DNA of 64,000 nucleotides from contig NZ_JAAFGS010000001.1 of NCBI RefSeq assembly GCF_011090185.1, positions 1,116,001 to 1,180,000 on the forward strand, written 5' to 3'. The notes beneath the pieces were generated by a model, which searched no databases, was not told the DNA's origin, and saw only the letters and a program-made list of their open reading frames with translations. This document shows, one piece after another, positions 52,960-62,103 of the stretch. This DNA is from Saccharibacillus alkalitolerans (GTDB lineage Bacteria > Bacillota > Bacilli > Paenibacillales > Paenibacillaceae). The position numbers were made by a program, and so were the translations under genes. Numbering within the stretch: position 1 is the first letter of the stretch; each line of letters starts with the position of its first letter.

Positions 52960-54963
52960 CTAACCGACTTCCAACCCGTAAGCCCGACAAGCCTCTTCCA
53001 ACCCGCCCGCGAAAAACGTCTCCGACGTCGTGAACGCCCATTCCCCGTCGATTTTCCGAAACTGTCCGAGTACCAGCGTATCGCACACCGCGCTCGGCAT
53101 ATATTCGAACGTATGGTACAGATCCCGCTCGTTGTCGATCGTCAGCTCCACCCTCTGCTTATACGTATCCAGCGAGCCTACGATCACGATTCGCGTGCAG
53201 TGCGCCGGCAGCTTCGCCAGATCGAGGATCAGCAGCTTTTCCCAGACGTTGTCGTTGATCAATCGCACGCATTCGCTCGGATGATCCGGTTGATTATAAA
53301 AAATAAAGTCTTCTTCGCCCGCGCAGACGTCGTATTCGTTCACCAGGAAAGCCGACAGATCGATATCCACTTCGTCTTCCGAATCGAGCTTGGTCAGCTT
53401 CAATTTCAATTCGCTGTCCGGCGAAACGCCGATGCGCGAGCGCAGCCGTTCTTCCGTCTTGTCCAGCTGCGTCTTATCCCACACCTCCACGCCGAGCTGC
53501 TCCGCCATCTGAAGCGCCGCGCGGCTGAAATAGCTGGTCGCCACGACCATATAACTGTCGCAGTCGTACATTTTCGCCCCCGCGTATACTTCCTGCACCG
53601 CCCTTACCGGCACGACGTTGCTGAAGCACTTGAGCTGCACCGCCCGCCGGACTCCGCCTTTGATCGCGATCAGATCGACACCGTAGTCCGGCGCATAAGG
53701 ATCGCTCGTCGGCACTTCGACCTCATAGCCGAGCTTCGTAAACAGATCCTGCATATGGTATTCGAACGTTCTGCCGTCCAGCACGATCTCTTCCAGCACC
53801 GCCGGGGTAAACGAATAGGTCGTCGTCAGATCCGGAATGCCGTAATTCGCCCCGATCTTCTCCATGCCCGCGTTATAGCCGTTGCCGATCGCGTTGAAGC
53901 GCCATTCTTCCTTATACGCGTACAGCGTGCCGAGTTCGAGAGCGGTGTTGCCGGCGCATTCGTTCATGTCGACCTCATAGCGCAGCAGCTCCCGGTTGTC
54001 GTAAGTCATGACGCGGATATACAGCTCTTCCGGCGAGCCGCCGGGCATGACAAGGGTAAACAGGATCTTGTCGAGCCCGGCTTCCCCGATCGCCGGCAGA
54101 TTGACCGTATACTGCTCCATATCTTCCGTCGGCAGCTCTCTTCCGTCCACGTGCGTCATGCCGATCGTCGATTTATTCCCGAAAAAGGCGATGCTCTCCG
54201 CGTCCGGCAGCCGTCCTTCCTTCAGCAGCATGGCCGCCGTCAGGCATTCGCCTTCCCCCGTTTTCCAGCCGATGCCGATCTTCAGGTTATTCTGCCCGAC
54301 CGGCGTCTTGGAGCCCTTCACCACTTGCTGCGATTCCGAACGGTCTTCGGTACGCATCGCGCGCACGCGGCCGCTCATCGGCAGATCCGTCTTGTTGACG
54401 TATTGGGTGAACTTATTGAAGATTTTGCGGTACAGCACCGACGTCGCCAGGCTCGAGATCTTCGGCGCATGGGTCAGCGTGACGTTCTTGGGCGTCTTCT
54501 CCGTGCAGCGCAGCGGGTAGCCCTTGATCGAAATGAAATTCCAAAACAGATGCGGGGCGTTCATCGAAGCGATCGGATTCAGATAAGGCGTAATCTCCTC
54601 GTCCGTAAACCAGATAATATGGGTCAGCTCGCTCGTCGTGAACAGCCGGGAAAACAGATCGATCTTCTCGCCGCGCCCGGGGTCTTTGCCGTAGATCTCG
54701 TCTTTCATGTACGTATGGGTATTGTCGGACACAAACGGCGGCAGCCGGTAAAAAGAACCGTTGGCTTGAGCCACCGTCTTGACCGGTCCTCCGAGCGTCA
54801 GCGGAGACAGCTTGTTGAACACCGTCTGCATGTTGGCCCGCTTCATGTATTTTTGCAGCCCTTCGGCCGTGTTGACGATCAACATGACGTTCATCTTATC
54901 CGTGTCCACGCCCTGCCGGGTTAAGTACGATTGATACGAACTGCGATAGCTGCTGGCTCCCAT
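52960..54963 (-). CDS. TerD - Mrr nuclease - TerD fusion protein
   Basis: 667 aa, soluble, no signal. Residues 1-210 are an unrecognised N-terminal domain with a possible Rossmann-like start (MNVMLIVNTAEGLQ) and later IDLFSRLFTTSELTHIIWFT. Residues 225-375 form a TerD-like domain (IGIGWKTGEGECL, DKILFTLVMP, LELGTLYAYKEEWRFNAIGN). Residues 395-500 resemble an Mrr-type nuclease: FEYHMQDLFTKLGYEVEV, then DYGVDLI and AVQLKCFS (QxK). Residues 518-665 are a second TerD-like domain (DEVDIDLSAFLV, EEDFIFYNQ, LVLGQFRKIDGEWAFTT). TerD domains bind calcium in stress systems and Mrr cuts DNA, so a stress- or phage-linked role is inferred. AGGGAGG lies 8 bases before the ATG. No other ter gene is nearby. 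Confidence 0.75.
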   Translation of the reverse strand: MGASSYRSSYQSYLTRQGVDTDKMNVMLIVNTAEGLQKYMKRANMQTVFNKLSPLTLGGPVKTVAQANGSFYRLPPFVSDNTHTYMKDEIYGKDPGRGEKIDLFSRLFTTSELTHIIWFTDEEITPYLNPIASMNAPHLFWNFISIKGYPLRCTEKTPKNVTLTHAPKISSLATSVLYRKIFNKFTQYVNKTDLPMSGRVRAMRTEDRSESQQVVKGSKTPVGQNNLKIGIGWKTGEGECLTAAMLLKEGRLPDAESIAFFGNKSTIGMTHVDGRELPTEDMEQYTVNLPAIGEAGLDKILFTLVMPGGSPEELYIRVMTYDNRELLRYEVDMNECAGNTALELGTLYAYKEEWRFNAIGNGYNAGMEKIGANYGIPDLTTTYSFTPAVLEEIVLDGRTFEYHMQDLFTKLGYEVEVPTSDPYAPDYGVDLIAIKGGVRRAVQLKCFSNVVPVRAVQEVYAGAKMYDCDSYMVVATSYFSRAALQMAEQLGVEVWDKTQLDKTEERLRSRIGVSPDSELKLKLTKLDSEDEVDIDLSAFLVNEYDVCAGEEDFIFYNQPDHPSECVRLINDNVWEKLLILDLAKLPAHCTRIVIVGSLDTYKQRVELTIDNERDLYHTFEYMPSAVCDTLVLGQFRKIDGEWAFTTSETFFAGGLEEACRAYGLEVG

Positions 54964-55116
54964 GCTGGTTCCTCCCTTAGGTCAAAATGACCATATCCTC
55001 CCTAAATAGTACTCTTTTTTCGGCTGGAAGTGAATGTACAAAAAGAGAAAAAGAGTCTGGACGAATCCCGCCGCGATGCCGACGGAAACTTTGACGATCG
55101 GGCAAGAGCCGCGCAG

Positions 55117-55167
55117 AAACAACCGGCTTCCGCGCTTGTTCCCGATGCGCGCGGAAGCCGGTTGTTT
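55117..55167 (-). terminator. Terminator after the rhamnogalacturonan lyase gene
   Basis: Nineteen-base perfect stem AAACAACCGGCTTCCGCGC paired with GCGCGGAAGCCGGTTGTTT; positioned 26 bases past the stop. T-runs are short. Confidence 0.8.
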
Positions 55168-55192
55168 GATTCAAGCGTGAAATCTAAAGGGA

Positions 55193-58100
55193 CTACGGGG
55201 TCGGGACGGCCGATTCGGCTCGCACCGTGACCGCGATCTTGGACGTCCGGGTCTCGCCGGCCGCGCTGCTCAGCACGCCTTCGTATTCATACGTTCCCGG
55301 CGCCCGATCGGAGACGCGCGTGACTGCCGACTGCGCGCCCGGCGTCCGGGCCTGCAGGCTCTGGGTATCGATAAGCTCGCCGTTCTCGTACAACCGGTAC
55401 TCGGTGGCATTGGTGCCCCACCACATATTCATGTCGATCTTATAGCTTCCGTCTTCGTCCCAGTTGTCGTGCGACAAGACGGCCTGCCCCGGGGAAGCGT
55501 CGGCGACCGTCACGCTCAGCGGAGCGCTTGCCGTCGCGCCGAGCGAATTGATCAGCTCGCCCGTATAGACGTAAGTGCCGTTAGGCTTGCCCGCGATGTC
55601 GATCTGCACCGACTGCGCGGAAGGCGACTGGGCGGTGAGCGGCACTTCCTTGATCAGCTCGCCGTTCTCGTACAGCTTGAACGAACGGCCGTTGACTCCC
55701 CACCACATATTCATCGTGATCGTGTAATCGCCGTCTCTTAAGCCGGTATCGTGCCCGTTATTGTCGGACAGCACCGGCATTCCCGGCACGTCGGTCGCTT
55801 CTTCTCCGGGCTCCTCGCCCGGTTCGTCGCCCGACTTCACGAAGGCCGACAGCGGGATATTCAGTTCTTTGACCAGACCCGCCACGAGTTTGGACACTTC
55901 GATCGCGCCGTTCATCTGCAGATGCGTATTGTCTTCCTTGCCGTCGACCCACATGAAGATCGATTTGGTGCCTTCCGGACCGAGCTCGTTGAAATATTCC
56001 CAGCTCGCCTGATTCAGGTCGACCAGCGAAGTGCCGGTTTCTTCGGCCGTTTCTTTCATCGCCCGGACGTATTCCGGGAAGCTCTTGTTCAGGACGTCTC
56101 CCGTGTAGTCGCGCCGGTTCACCGGCGTCACCAGAACCGGAACGGCCCCGCGCTGACGCGCGCCGTCGATATACGTCTTCAGATAGACCTTGAACTGCTC
56201 CGGCGTCAGATAGCGTTCCGGACGGGAAGGCGTGGAATCGTTATGCGACCACTGCATGAACAGATAATCGCCTTCATGCACATCGAGCAGAAGATCGTTC
56301 AGATACCCGCCGGTGAGGAACGTCTTGCTGCTCAGGCCGCCGACGGCGCGATTGTCGACGCTCACTTTTTCAAGATCGAAATACTGCCCCAGCGTTTCGC
56401 CCCAGCCCGCCTGCGGACGGTAGCTCTCCGTGTAATTGGCCACGGTCGAATCGCTCGCCAGATAGATGACCGGTCGTTCGCCCGTTCCGTTATCCGGCAG
56501 GCGTTCGATCGTCAGAGCGTTGATCTTCGGCGAATTGCCGGAGAATTCGAAATTGAAGACGCCGTCGATCAGCGCCACGTCGTAGGTCGCTTCCTTGAAC
56601 TCGCCTTTGGCGATCGACGACAGCGGAAGCTTGGTCATCTGTTCGGCGACCACGCCGGTGCTCGTCGATTCCTCGGCGTCGCCGACGGTCATCGTGACCC
56701 GGTAGTTCCCCGGTTCCATCTCCGCCAGGAAGGAGGTCGCGTTGACCCGGGTGAAGTCTCCCGTCAAGGCGTCACCTGTCTCCCGGTTCTCGTCTTCGGT
56801 CAGCGACGTATCCGCGAATCCGTAGCCGCCGCCTTCGATATAGGCGTGATCGGCCGTCACCGGGATATATCCCTCGGCGGCGCGGCCGGAACCGAAATCG
56901 AACTTGTAGGCGGTCACCGGTTCGGCGGCTTCGCTTGTCAGCGAGTCTTTGGCGACCTTCAGCATATTCAGCGCATGCTTCACTTGAGCCGGAGTCGCCT
57001 CTTTATCGATAATCGCTTCGGCAGCGGTCAAAGCCCGGTTCATCACTTCGCGCGAAGCTGCCGTGTACGGCGACAGATCCAGCTTTTGAATCTCTTCGTA
57101 CAGCGCGATCAGCGCCGCCTGATCGCCGGATTCAGGAGGAAGCTCCGTGCCTTCGATGCGGACGTTGTCGAGCGCCGTCGTCCAGTTCAACGTGCCCGAA
57201 CCGCCTTTTCTCGTCCCCAGGAAACGGATGGATCGGACATTGTCGGCATAAGCGCCCGGACTCAGCTTCAAGCCTTCGAAGGTCTGCTTAACCGCCGGAT
57301 TGCTCCGGCTCGTCAACGTCAGATCCATCGTCTTGTTCGCGAAGTTGATCGCGGCGTCGACGTGGATCCACTGATTTTTCGGAATCGTCGTCGCGATGCC
57401 GCCTTCGGGGAGCGCGGTGCTGCCCGTGCCGTAATCGGGTGCGTACGGCCCGACGAAGTAATGAAGGTTCGCGTCGCTGTTTTTGGCGGCTAACGTGAAC
57501 AGCGCGTTTTCATTGGCGTCCTGAACGGTCAGATGGCCTTCCGACGGATAAGCGCCCACGCTGCCGGACTGCCAATCGAAATTCACGTGGACCTTGTCCC
57601 CGTTCACGGCGTCGAACAGGCGGAACGTCTTCGCCCGATGGCCGGAACCGCTGCCGGCGAAGGACAGCACCTTGCTTCCGTCCTGCTCGATCACGGTTCC
57701 CGACATCGTTCCTCCGATCCCGGTCGCATTGATCAAGGCATGGCGGTAAGCGGCCGGATCGCCTTCGAAGTCCTCTTCATAGAGCTGGGCTTCCGGTTCG
57801 GGCTCCGGTTCTTCCATATCCGGATCGATGACCAGCGGCGAGATGCCGAGACCCATGCTTTTGACCGCGTTCGCGACCAGCCCGGCAATCTTGCCCGCTC
57901 CGTAGCTGCTGAAATGGGTATTGTCGCCGACCCCGTTCGGATACTTCGGATATTCGCCCGGGTTCGCGTACAGGAACAGCTTCTCCGCCGCCGCGTTCCC
58001 GATCGAGTCGTAATACGCCACGCTCAATCGGCTGAGGTCGATCAGCGGCACGTCAAGCTCCGCCGCGGCTTCCTTGGCCGCCTGGACATATTCCGGGAAG

Positions 58101-60862
58101 CTGACGTTGAACTGTTGAGTGACCGTATTGAAGTCCCGGCGTCCCACCGGAGTCAGCAGAACCGGCGTCGCGCCGCGCTGCTTGGCGCCGTTCACGTAAC
58201 GCGCCAGATACTTCTTATAATCCGCCGGGGAAGCATACCGGTCCGGGATGCCCGCGCTGGTGTCGTTATGCCCGAAAGAGACGAAGAAGTAATCGCCCGG
58301 CTTGATGCGCTGCAGAATGCTGTCCAAGCGGCCGTCGACCATAAACGACTTGCTGCTCCGCCCGCCGATCGCTTCGTTGACGACTACGGCGCCGTTCGCG
58401 AAGTAGCGTCCCAGCTGTTGGCCCCAGCCCTGCTGCGGCGCCTGCGCTTCGCTGTACGACTGCATGGTCGAATCGCCGGCCATGTAGATCGCGGCGGCGC
58501 CGCCGGCTTCTTTTTCCGGCTTCTTCTCGATCAGGATCTCTTGAATGTCGTTCGCCGCGCCCGTAAACAGGAAATCGAGCTGCCCGTCCACCAAAGCGAC
58601 GTCATACGCATATTCCAGCGGCGTTCCTTTCGTTACCGAACGAACCGCCATTTTTTGCACGTATTCCGACTTGACGCCCACGTCGGAGTCGCGCGAATCG
58701 CTGCCCAGCTTAAGCGTCACTTTGTAATCGGCGTTCGGCAGGTCTACCGCGAACGTCGTGCCGGGCGCGGCGGATACTTCGTTTTTCCCGACCGTCACGC
58801 CGCCCGTATCGGTAAACCCGTAGCCTCTTTGCTCGGTATAGCGCGTATCCTGCACGCCCGTATTTCCCGCCGTCGTCTCCGTTCCGAAGTCGAACCGATA
58901 GACCGCTTCCGTCTGCCTCGCTCCGCCGGTCAGCTTCAGTTTCGCTTTCGGAAACTCGGTCGCTTCCGCTCCGAGATAAAACCCCGTGTGCGGCGGCTGG
59001 TTGTACGAAACGTTCTGCCATGCAACGCCCATCCGGTAGACCGGGTCGTGCATCAGCGTCGGGATCCGGTATTCGGTCGGAACGGTCGTCGTATACAGCC
59101 GATATTCCGAACTGTCTTCGCTCCGCACGAGAATTTCTTCGCGCCAATCGCCCAGGATGTCCGCTTGAAGCGCCGGATTCCCTTTTGTATGGTTGTTGGT
59201 CAGGGCGCCGGTCGCCCGGAAAATTTCGTTCAGCTTTTTATTCTCGTAATCCCATTTGTACACGACCGGGGTGCCTTTGGCCGTGCTCGCGTCCCACTGG
59301 TGGTCGAACAGCTCGCGCTGCAGGTCTCCGTCCCACCAGATCGCGAAGTTCGCGCTTTTCGGCGACTGTTCCGGCGCATACACGGCTTTTCCGTCGGCCG
59401 AGTAGGTGCGGGTGACCGGAACGCTTTTTCCGTCCGCGATGGTCGTGGCCCAGGATTCGTAGCCCGGATAATTCGGATCGATGTCCGCCGACATGCCCCG
59501 GCCGGTATCTTTTCCGGTATACTCTCCCCAGAGAATCTCGCCCGTACCCGCGTCCCGCATCTCCAGCCCGTATGCGGCATCGGCATGTTCATGCACGCTT
59601 ACGACCTGATAACCCGCCCGGTTCGGATCCAGTTTGCCCGCATGGATCGCGTCCCCGTGTCCCAGACCGGTGCTGTAGAGCAGCGAGCCGTCGTCGTCGA
59701 TCGCGAGCGCGCCGAACATGATCTCGTCCCGGCCGTCCCCGTCGACGTCGAGCACGCTCAAGTTATGATTGCCCTGCGACTCGTACTTCCTGCCGGCTTC
59801 GTTCGTGTCGAATATCCAGCGCTTGGCGAGCTGTCCGCCGACATAATCATAGGCGGCGATAACCGAGCGCGTGTAATAGCCTCGGGTCATGACGACGCTC
59901 GGCTTCGAGCCGTCCAAGTAAGCGATGCCGCCGAGGAAGCGGTCCACGCGGTTGCCGTAGCCGTCGCCCCAATCGCCGACATTGCCTCTGGGCGGATCGT
60001 AATTCACCGTCGAGACGGCCGCTCCGGTCTCGCCGTCGAACAGCGTCAAATATTCCGGTCCCGACAAAATATATCCGCTTTCGTTGCGGTAGTCTTTGGT
60101 CCCGTCGCCGATGATCTTGCCTTGACCGTCTTTCGTGCCGTCCGCGGTTTTGACCACGACTTCAGCTTTGCCGTTTCCGTCCAGGTCGTACACCATCAAT
60201 TGGGTGTAATGGGTGCCGGCCCGGATATTGACGCCCAGATCGATCCGCCACAGCTTCGTGCCGTCCATCTTGACCGCGTCGATATAAACATTGCCGGTAT
60301 AGCCGGCCTGCGAATTGTCGCGGGAATTGCTCGGGCTCCATAAGAAGACGATTTCGTATTCGCCGTCGCCGTCCAGATCCGCGACGGAGGCGTCGCCCGC
60401 ATAATACGAATACGTCCCGCCGTCTTTGGTTCGCCCGTCGGCCGGCTTATCCAGCGGAATCGGCAGATATTGTCGATGCCAGACCGAAGCGACGTCGGGC
60501 TGCATCTGTTCTTTGCCCGCTACGACGGTCGAAATCTGATACTGCGAGCTGTCGAAGCCCGTCTTGTCGACATAGTTGGTTCCGTCTTCGATCGGCGCGG
60601 CATTGACTTTTACGCCGTTTTTATAGATATTGAAAGCGGTATCATCCGAGTCCGTACTTAAGTATTTCCAACTCAAAAACACGCCGTCGTCCACGAGTAC
60701 CGCGACCAATCCGCGATCCAGGTATTCGGCTTGGCGGGCCGGAAGCGCATCTGTGTTCTCCGCATGCGCCGGCGCGGGGGGAATGACCAACGTAATGACC
60801 ATAAGGAACGCTAAAAACGCAGCGAATACGGACTTCCGAGCGGAACCCGGTTTGCGGTTCAT
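55193..60862 (-). CDS. Secreted multidomain rhamnogalacturonan lyase (PL11) with two SGNH acetylesterase modules
   Basis: 1889 aa, secreted (signal VFAAFLAFLMVITLVIPPAP, cleavage near AHA). Residues about 40-645 match PL11 lyase: VWHRQYLPIPLDKP, the calcium-type VADLDGDGEYEIV and SVLDVDGDGRDE, and NPALQADILGDWREE. Then a malectin-like domain (650-780) and an SGNH esterase (790-1005; Ser798 of GDST, GHND, DNTH). Next come a LamG-like domain (1027-1245), a FIVAR-like helical segment, a second malectin-like and second SGNH module (SDST, SHND, DNTH), and two repeats holding MNMWWG and LYENGELI. It should cleave the rhamnogalacturonan I backbone of pectin and remove acetyl groups. AGGAGGG lies 9 bases upstream. 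Confidence 0.92.
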   Translation of the reverse strand: MNRKPGSARKSVFAAFLAFLMVITLVIPPAPAHAENTDALPARQAEYLDRGLVAVLVDDGVFLSWKYLSTDSDDTAFNIYKNGVKVNAAPIEDGTNYVDKTGFDSSQYQISTVVAGKEQMQPDVASVWHRQYLPIPLDKPADGRTKDGGTYSYYAGDASVADLDGDGEYEIVFLWSPSNSRDNSQAGYTGNVYIDAVKMDGTKLWRIDLGVNIRAGTHYTQLMVYDLDGNGKAEVVVKTADGTKDGQGKIIGDGTKDYRNESGYILSGPEYLTLFDGETGAAVSTVNYDPPRGNVGDWGDGYGNRVDRFLGGIAYLDGSKPSVVMTRGYYTRSVIAAYDYVGGQLAKRWIFDTNEAGRKYESQGNHNLSVLDVDGDGRDEIMFGALAIDDDGSLLYSTGLGHGDAIHAGKLDPNRAGYQVVSVHEHADAAYGLEMRDAGTGEILWGEYTGKDTGRGMSADIDPNYPGYESWATTIADGKSVPVTRTYSADGKAVYAPEQSPKSANFAIWWDGDLQRELFDHQWDASTAKGTPVVYKWDYENKKLNEIFRATGALTNNHTKGNPALQADILGDWREEILVRSEDSSEYRLYTTTVPTEYRIPTLMHDPVYRMGVAWQNVSYNQPPHTGFYLGAEATEFPKAKLKLTGGARQTEAVYRFDFGTETTAGNTGVQDTRYTEQRGYGFTDTGGVTVGKNEVSAAPGTTFAVDLPNADYKVTLKLGSDSRDSDVGVKSEYVQKMAVRSVTKGTPLEYAYDVALVDGQLDFLFTGAANDIQEILIEKKPEKEAGGAAAIYMAGDSTMQSYSEAQAPQQGWGQQLGRYFANGAVVVNEAIGGRSSKSFMVDGRLDSILQRIKPGDYFFVSFGHNDTSAGIPDRYASPADYKKYLARYVNGAKQRGATPVLLTPVGRRDFNTVTQQFNVSFPEYVQAAKEAAAELDVPLIDLSRLSVAYYDSIGNAAAEKLFLYANPGEYPKYPNGVGDNTHFSSYGAGKIAGLVANAVKSMGLGISPLVIDPDMEEPEPEPEAQLYEEDFEGDPAAYRHALINATGIGGTMSGTVIEQDGSKVLSFAGSGSGHRAKTFRLFDAVNGDKVHVNFDWQSGSVGAYPSEGHLTVQDANENALFTLAAKNSDANLHYFVGPYAPDYGTGSTALPEGGIATTIPKNQWIHVDAAINFANKTMDLTLTSRSNPAVKQTFEGLKLSPGAYADNVRSIRFLGTRKGGSGTLNWTTALDNVRIEGTELPPESGDQAALIALYEEIQKLDLSPYTAASREVMNRALTAAEAIIDKEATPAQVKHALNMLKVAKDSLTSEAAEPVTAYKFDFGSGRAAEGYIPVTADHAYIEGGGYGFADTSLTEDENRETGDALTGDFTRVNATSFLAEMEPGNYRVTMTVGDAEESTSTGVVAEQMTKLPLSSIAKGEFKEATYDVALIDGVFNFEFSGNSPKINALTIERLPDNGTGERPVIYLASDSTVANYTESYRPQAGWGETLGQYFDLEKVSVDNRAVGGLSSKTFLTGGYLNDLLLDVHEGDYLFMQWSHNDSTPSRPERYLTPEQFKVYLKTYIDGARQRGAVPVLVTPVNRRDYTGDVLNKSFPEYVRAMKETAEETGTSLVDLNQASWEYFNELGPEGTKSIFMWVDGKEDNTHLQMNGAIEVSKLVAGLVKELNIPLSAFVKSGDEPGEEPGEEATDVPGMPVLSDNNGHDTGLRDGDYTITMNMWWGVNGRSFKLYENGELIKEVPLTAQSPSAQSVQIDIAGKPNGTYVYTGELINSLGATASAPLSVTVADASPGQAVLSHDNWDEDGSYKIDMNMWWGTNATEYRLYENGELIDTQSLQARTPGAQSAVTRVSDRAPGTYEYEGVLSSAAGETRTSKIAVTVRAESAVPTP

Positions 60863-60946
60863 CGAATGAATCCCTCCTGTTTGTGAATATCGTTTTTTGG
60901 ATTTCGGACAGAAAATTCTGCGGTTCAGTCACGAATCCCCCTTTCT

Positions 60947-60960
60947 TGGTAACGTTTACA
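60947..60960 (-). promoter_or_regulatory. CcpA catabolite repression site (cre)
   Basis: Minus-strand TGTAAACGTTACCA matches the cre consensus TGWAANCGNTNWCA at all but one defined position. It lies directly after a TAAAAT -10 (60964-60969, with TTGTGT 17 bases before it), so it would span the transcription start of the lyase gene. Confidence 0.7.
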
Positions 60961-61047
60961 ATTATTTTACAAGCCTAAAAAAAGCCACACAATCTAAAAA
61001 ACGTGACTTATACTATAACAAAATTGACTTTTCGGGGAGCTGAAGCG

Positions 61048-61920
61048 ATGTATCATACGGTCTCTTATGCGTTTCGCAGCGATGACGTGTCGATCATGAC
61101 GGTCGACTCCGTCGGATGGCAGAACGTGTCTCATCCCAAGTACCGCTGTTTGAGCAGCGCCAGGCCGGACTGCGGGCATGTCGTCTTTCAATACACGCTC
61201 AGCGGCCGGGGTTATCTGGATATCGGCGGGCGGACCTTTGCGCTGCCGAAGGGTCATGCGCTCATGGTGAAAGTCTCCGAAGAACACTGCTATTACTACC
61301 GGGAAGGCAGCGCGGAACCGTGGGAATTCGTATGGATCAACATTCGGGGGGACGAAGCCAATCGGATCTGGGACCTGATTCTCGAAAAAGAAGGGCATGT
61401 GATCCGGCGCGCCCCGGACTCGCCCTTGATCCAGGAACTGTGGGACATTATCCGCCTGATCGATCAAGAGAAGGTGACGGATCGGTATCGGCTGTCCGTG
61501 CAGGCGTATCGGTGGCTGCTGACGTTGATGCAGAGCAGCCGGGATGCGGAAAAGGACATCGGCGCCTTGTCGGTCACGACGATCGAGAAATGCAAACGAT
61601 TCATCCGGGAGCATTACGCCTCGCCGCTCACGCTGGATCTGCTCGCCGAGCACTGCGGGATCAACAAGCACTATCTATGCCGCTTGTTTCAGCGATCCGA
61701 ACAGACCACCCCGCTCGCTTATCTCAAAGACAGACGGATCGAAGCCGCGCTGACGATGCTGCGCACGACCGAGCTGCCCGTTTCCCGGATCGGTCAAAAA
61801 TGCGGCTTCGAAAGTCCCAGCTACTTCGGCAAAGTATTCCGGCAGTATATGTCCATGTCACCGACGGAATATCGCCTGAACAAGCTGGAATACCCGTACG
61901 ACGCCATTTATTACGAGTAG
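61048..61920 (+). CDS. AraC family transcriptional regulator
   Basis: 290 aa. N-terminal cupin-like sensor (HVVFQYTLSGRGYLDIGG, LPKGHALMVKVSEEHC) and two C-terminal helix-turn-helix motifs (LDLLAEHCGINKHYLCRLF and VSRIGQKCGFESPSYFGKVFRQY). It is divergent from the lyase gene, which it most likely activates in response to a rhamnose- or galacturonate-containing fragment. Start 61048 has GGGGAG 8 bases upstream; the frame opens at 61003. Confidence 0.93.
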   Translation: MYHTVSYAFRSDDVSIMTVDSVGWQNVSHPKYRCLSSARPDCGHVVFQYTLSGRGYLDIGGRTFALPKGHALMVKVSEEHCYYYREGSAEPWEFVWINIRGDEANRIWDLILEKEGHVIRRAPDSPLIQELWDIIRLIDQEKVTDRYRLSVQAYRWLLTLMQSSRDAEKDIGALSVTTIEKCKRFIREHYASPLTLDLLAEHCGINKHYLCRLFQRSEQTTPLAYLKDRRIEAALTMLRTTELPVSRIGQKCGFESPSYFGKVFRQYMSMSPTEYRLNKLEYPYDAIYYE

Positions 61921-61961
61921 CCGTGTATCGTCTCTTTACGCGGAGCCGTGCGGCAAACCCG

Positions 61962-61993
61962 GGCAGGACGCGATTTCGCGCCCTGCTTTTTTT
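61962..61993 (+). terminator. Terminator after the araC-type gene
   Basis: GCAGGACGCG pairs with CGCGCCCTGC (one mismatch) around ATTT, followed by seven T. Confidence 0.85.
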
Positions 61994-62035
61994 GCTGCGT
62001 GCCGAGGCCTATCCGGTAAAGCGAAAAACTCGGGA

Positions 62036-62080
62036 TTGACAGCGATGCGGAGCGATGATACATTGTGCATGCACGATATA
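62036..62080 (+). promoter_or_regulatory. Promoter with GntR-type operator over the -10
   Basis: TTGACA (62036-62041) and TACATT (62059-62064) with a 17-base spacer. An imperfect 22-bp inverted repeat (62059-62080), with GTGCATGCAC as perfect core, covers the -10 and start point, fitting repression by the GntR/YtrA protein encoded at the end of the operon. Confidence 0.72.
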
Positions 62081-62103
62081 CACGCGGTGAAGGGGATGAG
62101 CGC

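Noticed and set aside
52960-54963. vWA (TerF-like) identity of the N-terminal 210 residues of the TerD fusion
   Set aside because: The start MNVMLIVNTAEGLQ lacks the DxSxS metal-binding motif, so the similarity is too weak to claim.
57533-60343. 936-residue open frame on the plus strand inside the lyase gene
   Set aside because: It is the antisense shadow of a well-supported secreted enzyme; its translation is Arg/Val-rich with no domain, and GC-rich coding DNA often opens such frames. Similar shadows lie opposite narG, the TerD fusion, the alcohol dehydrogenase and modB.
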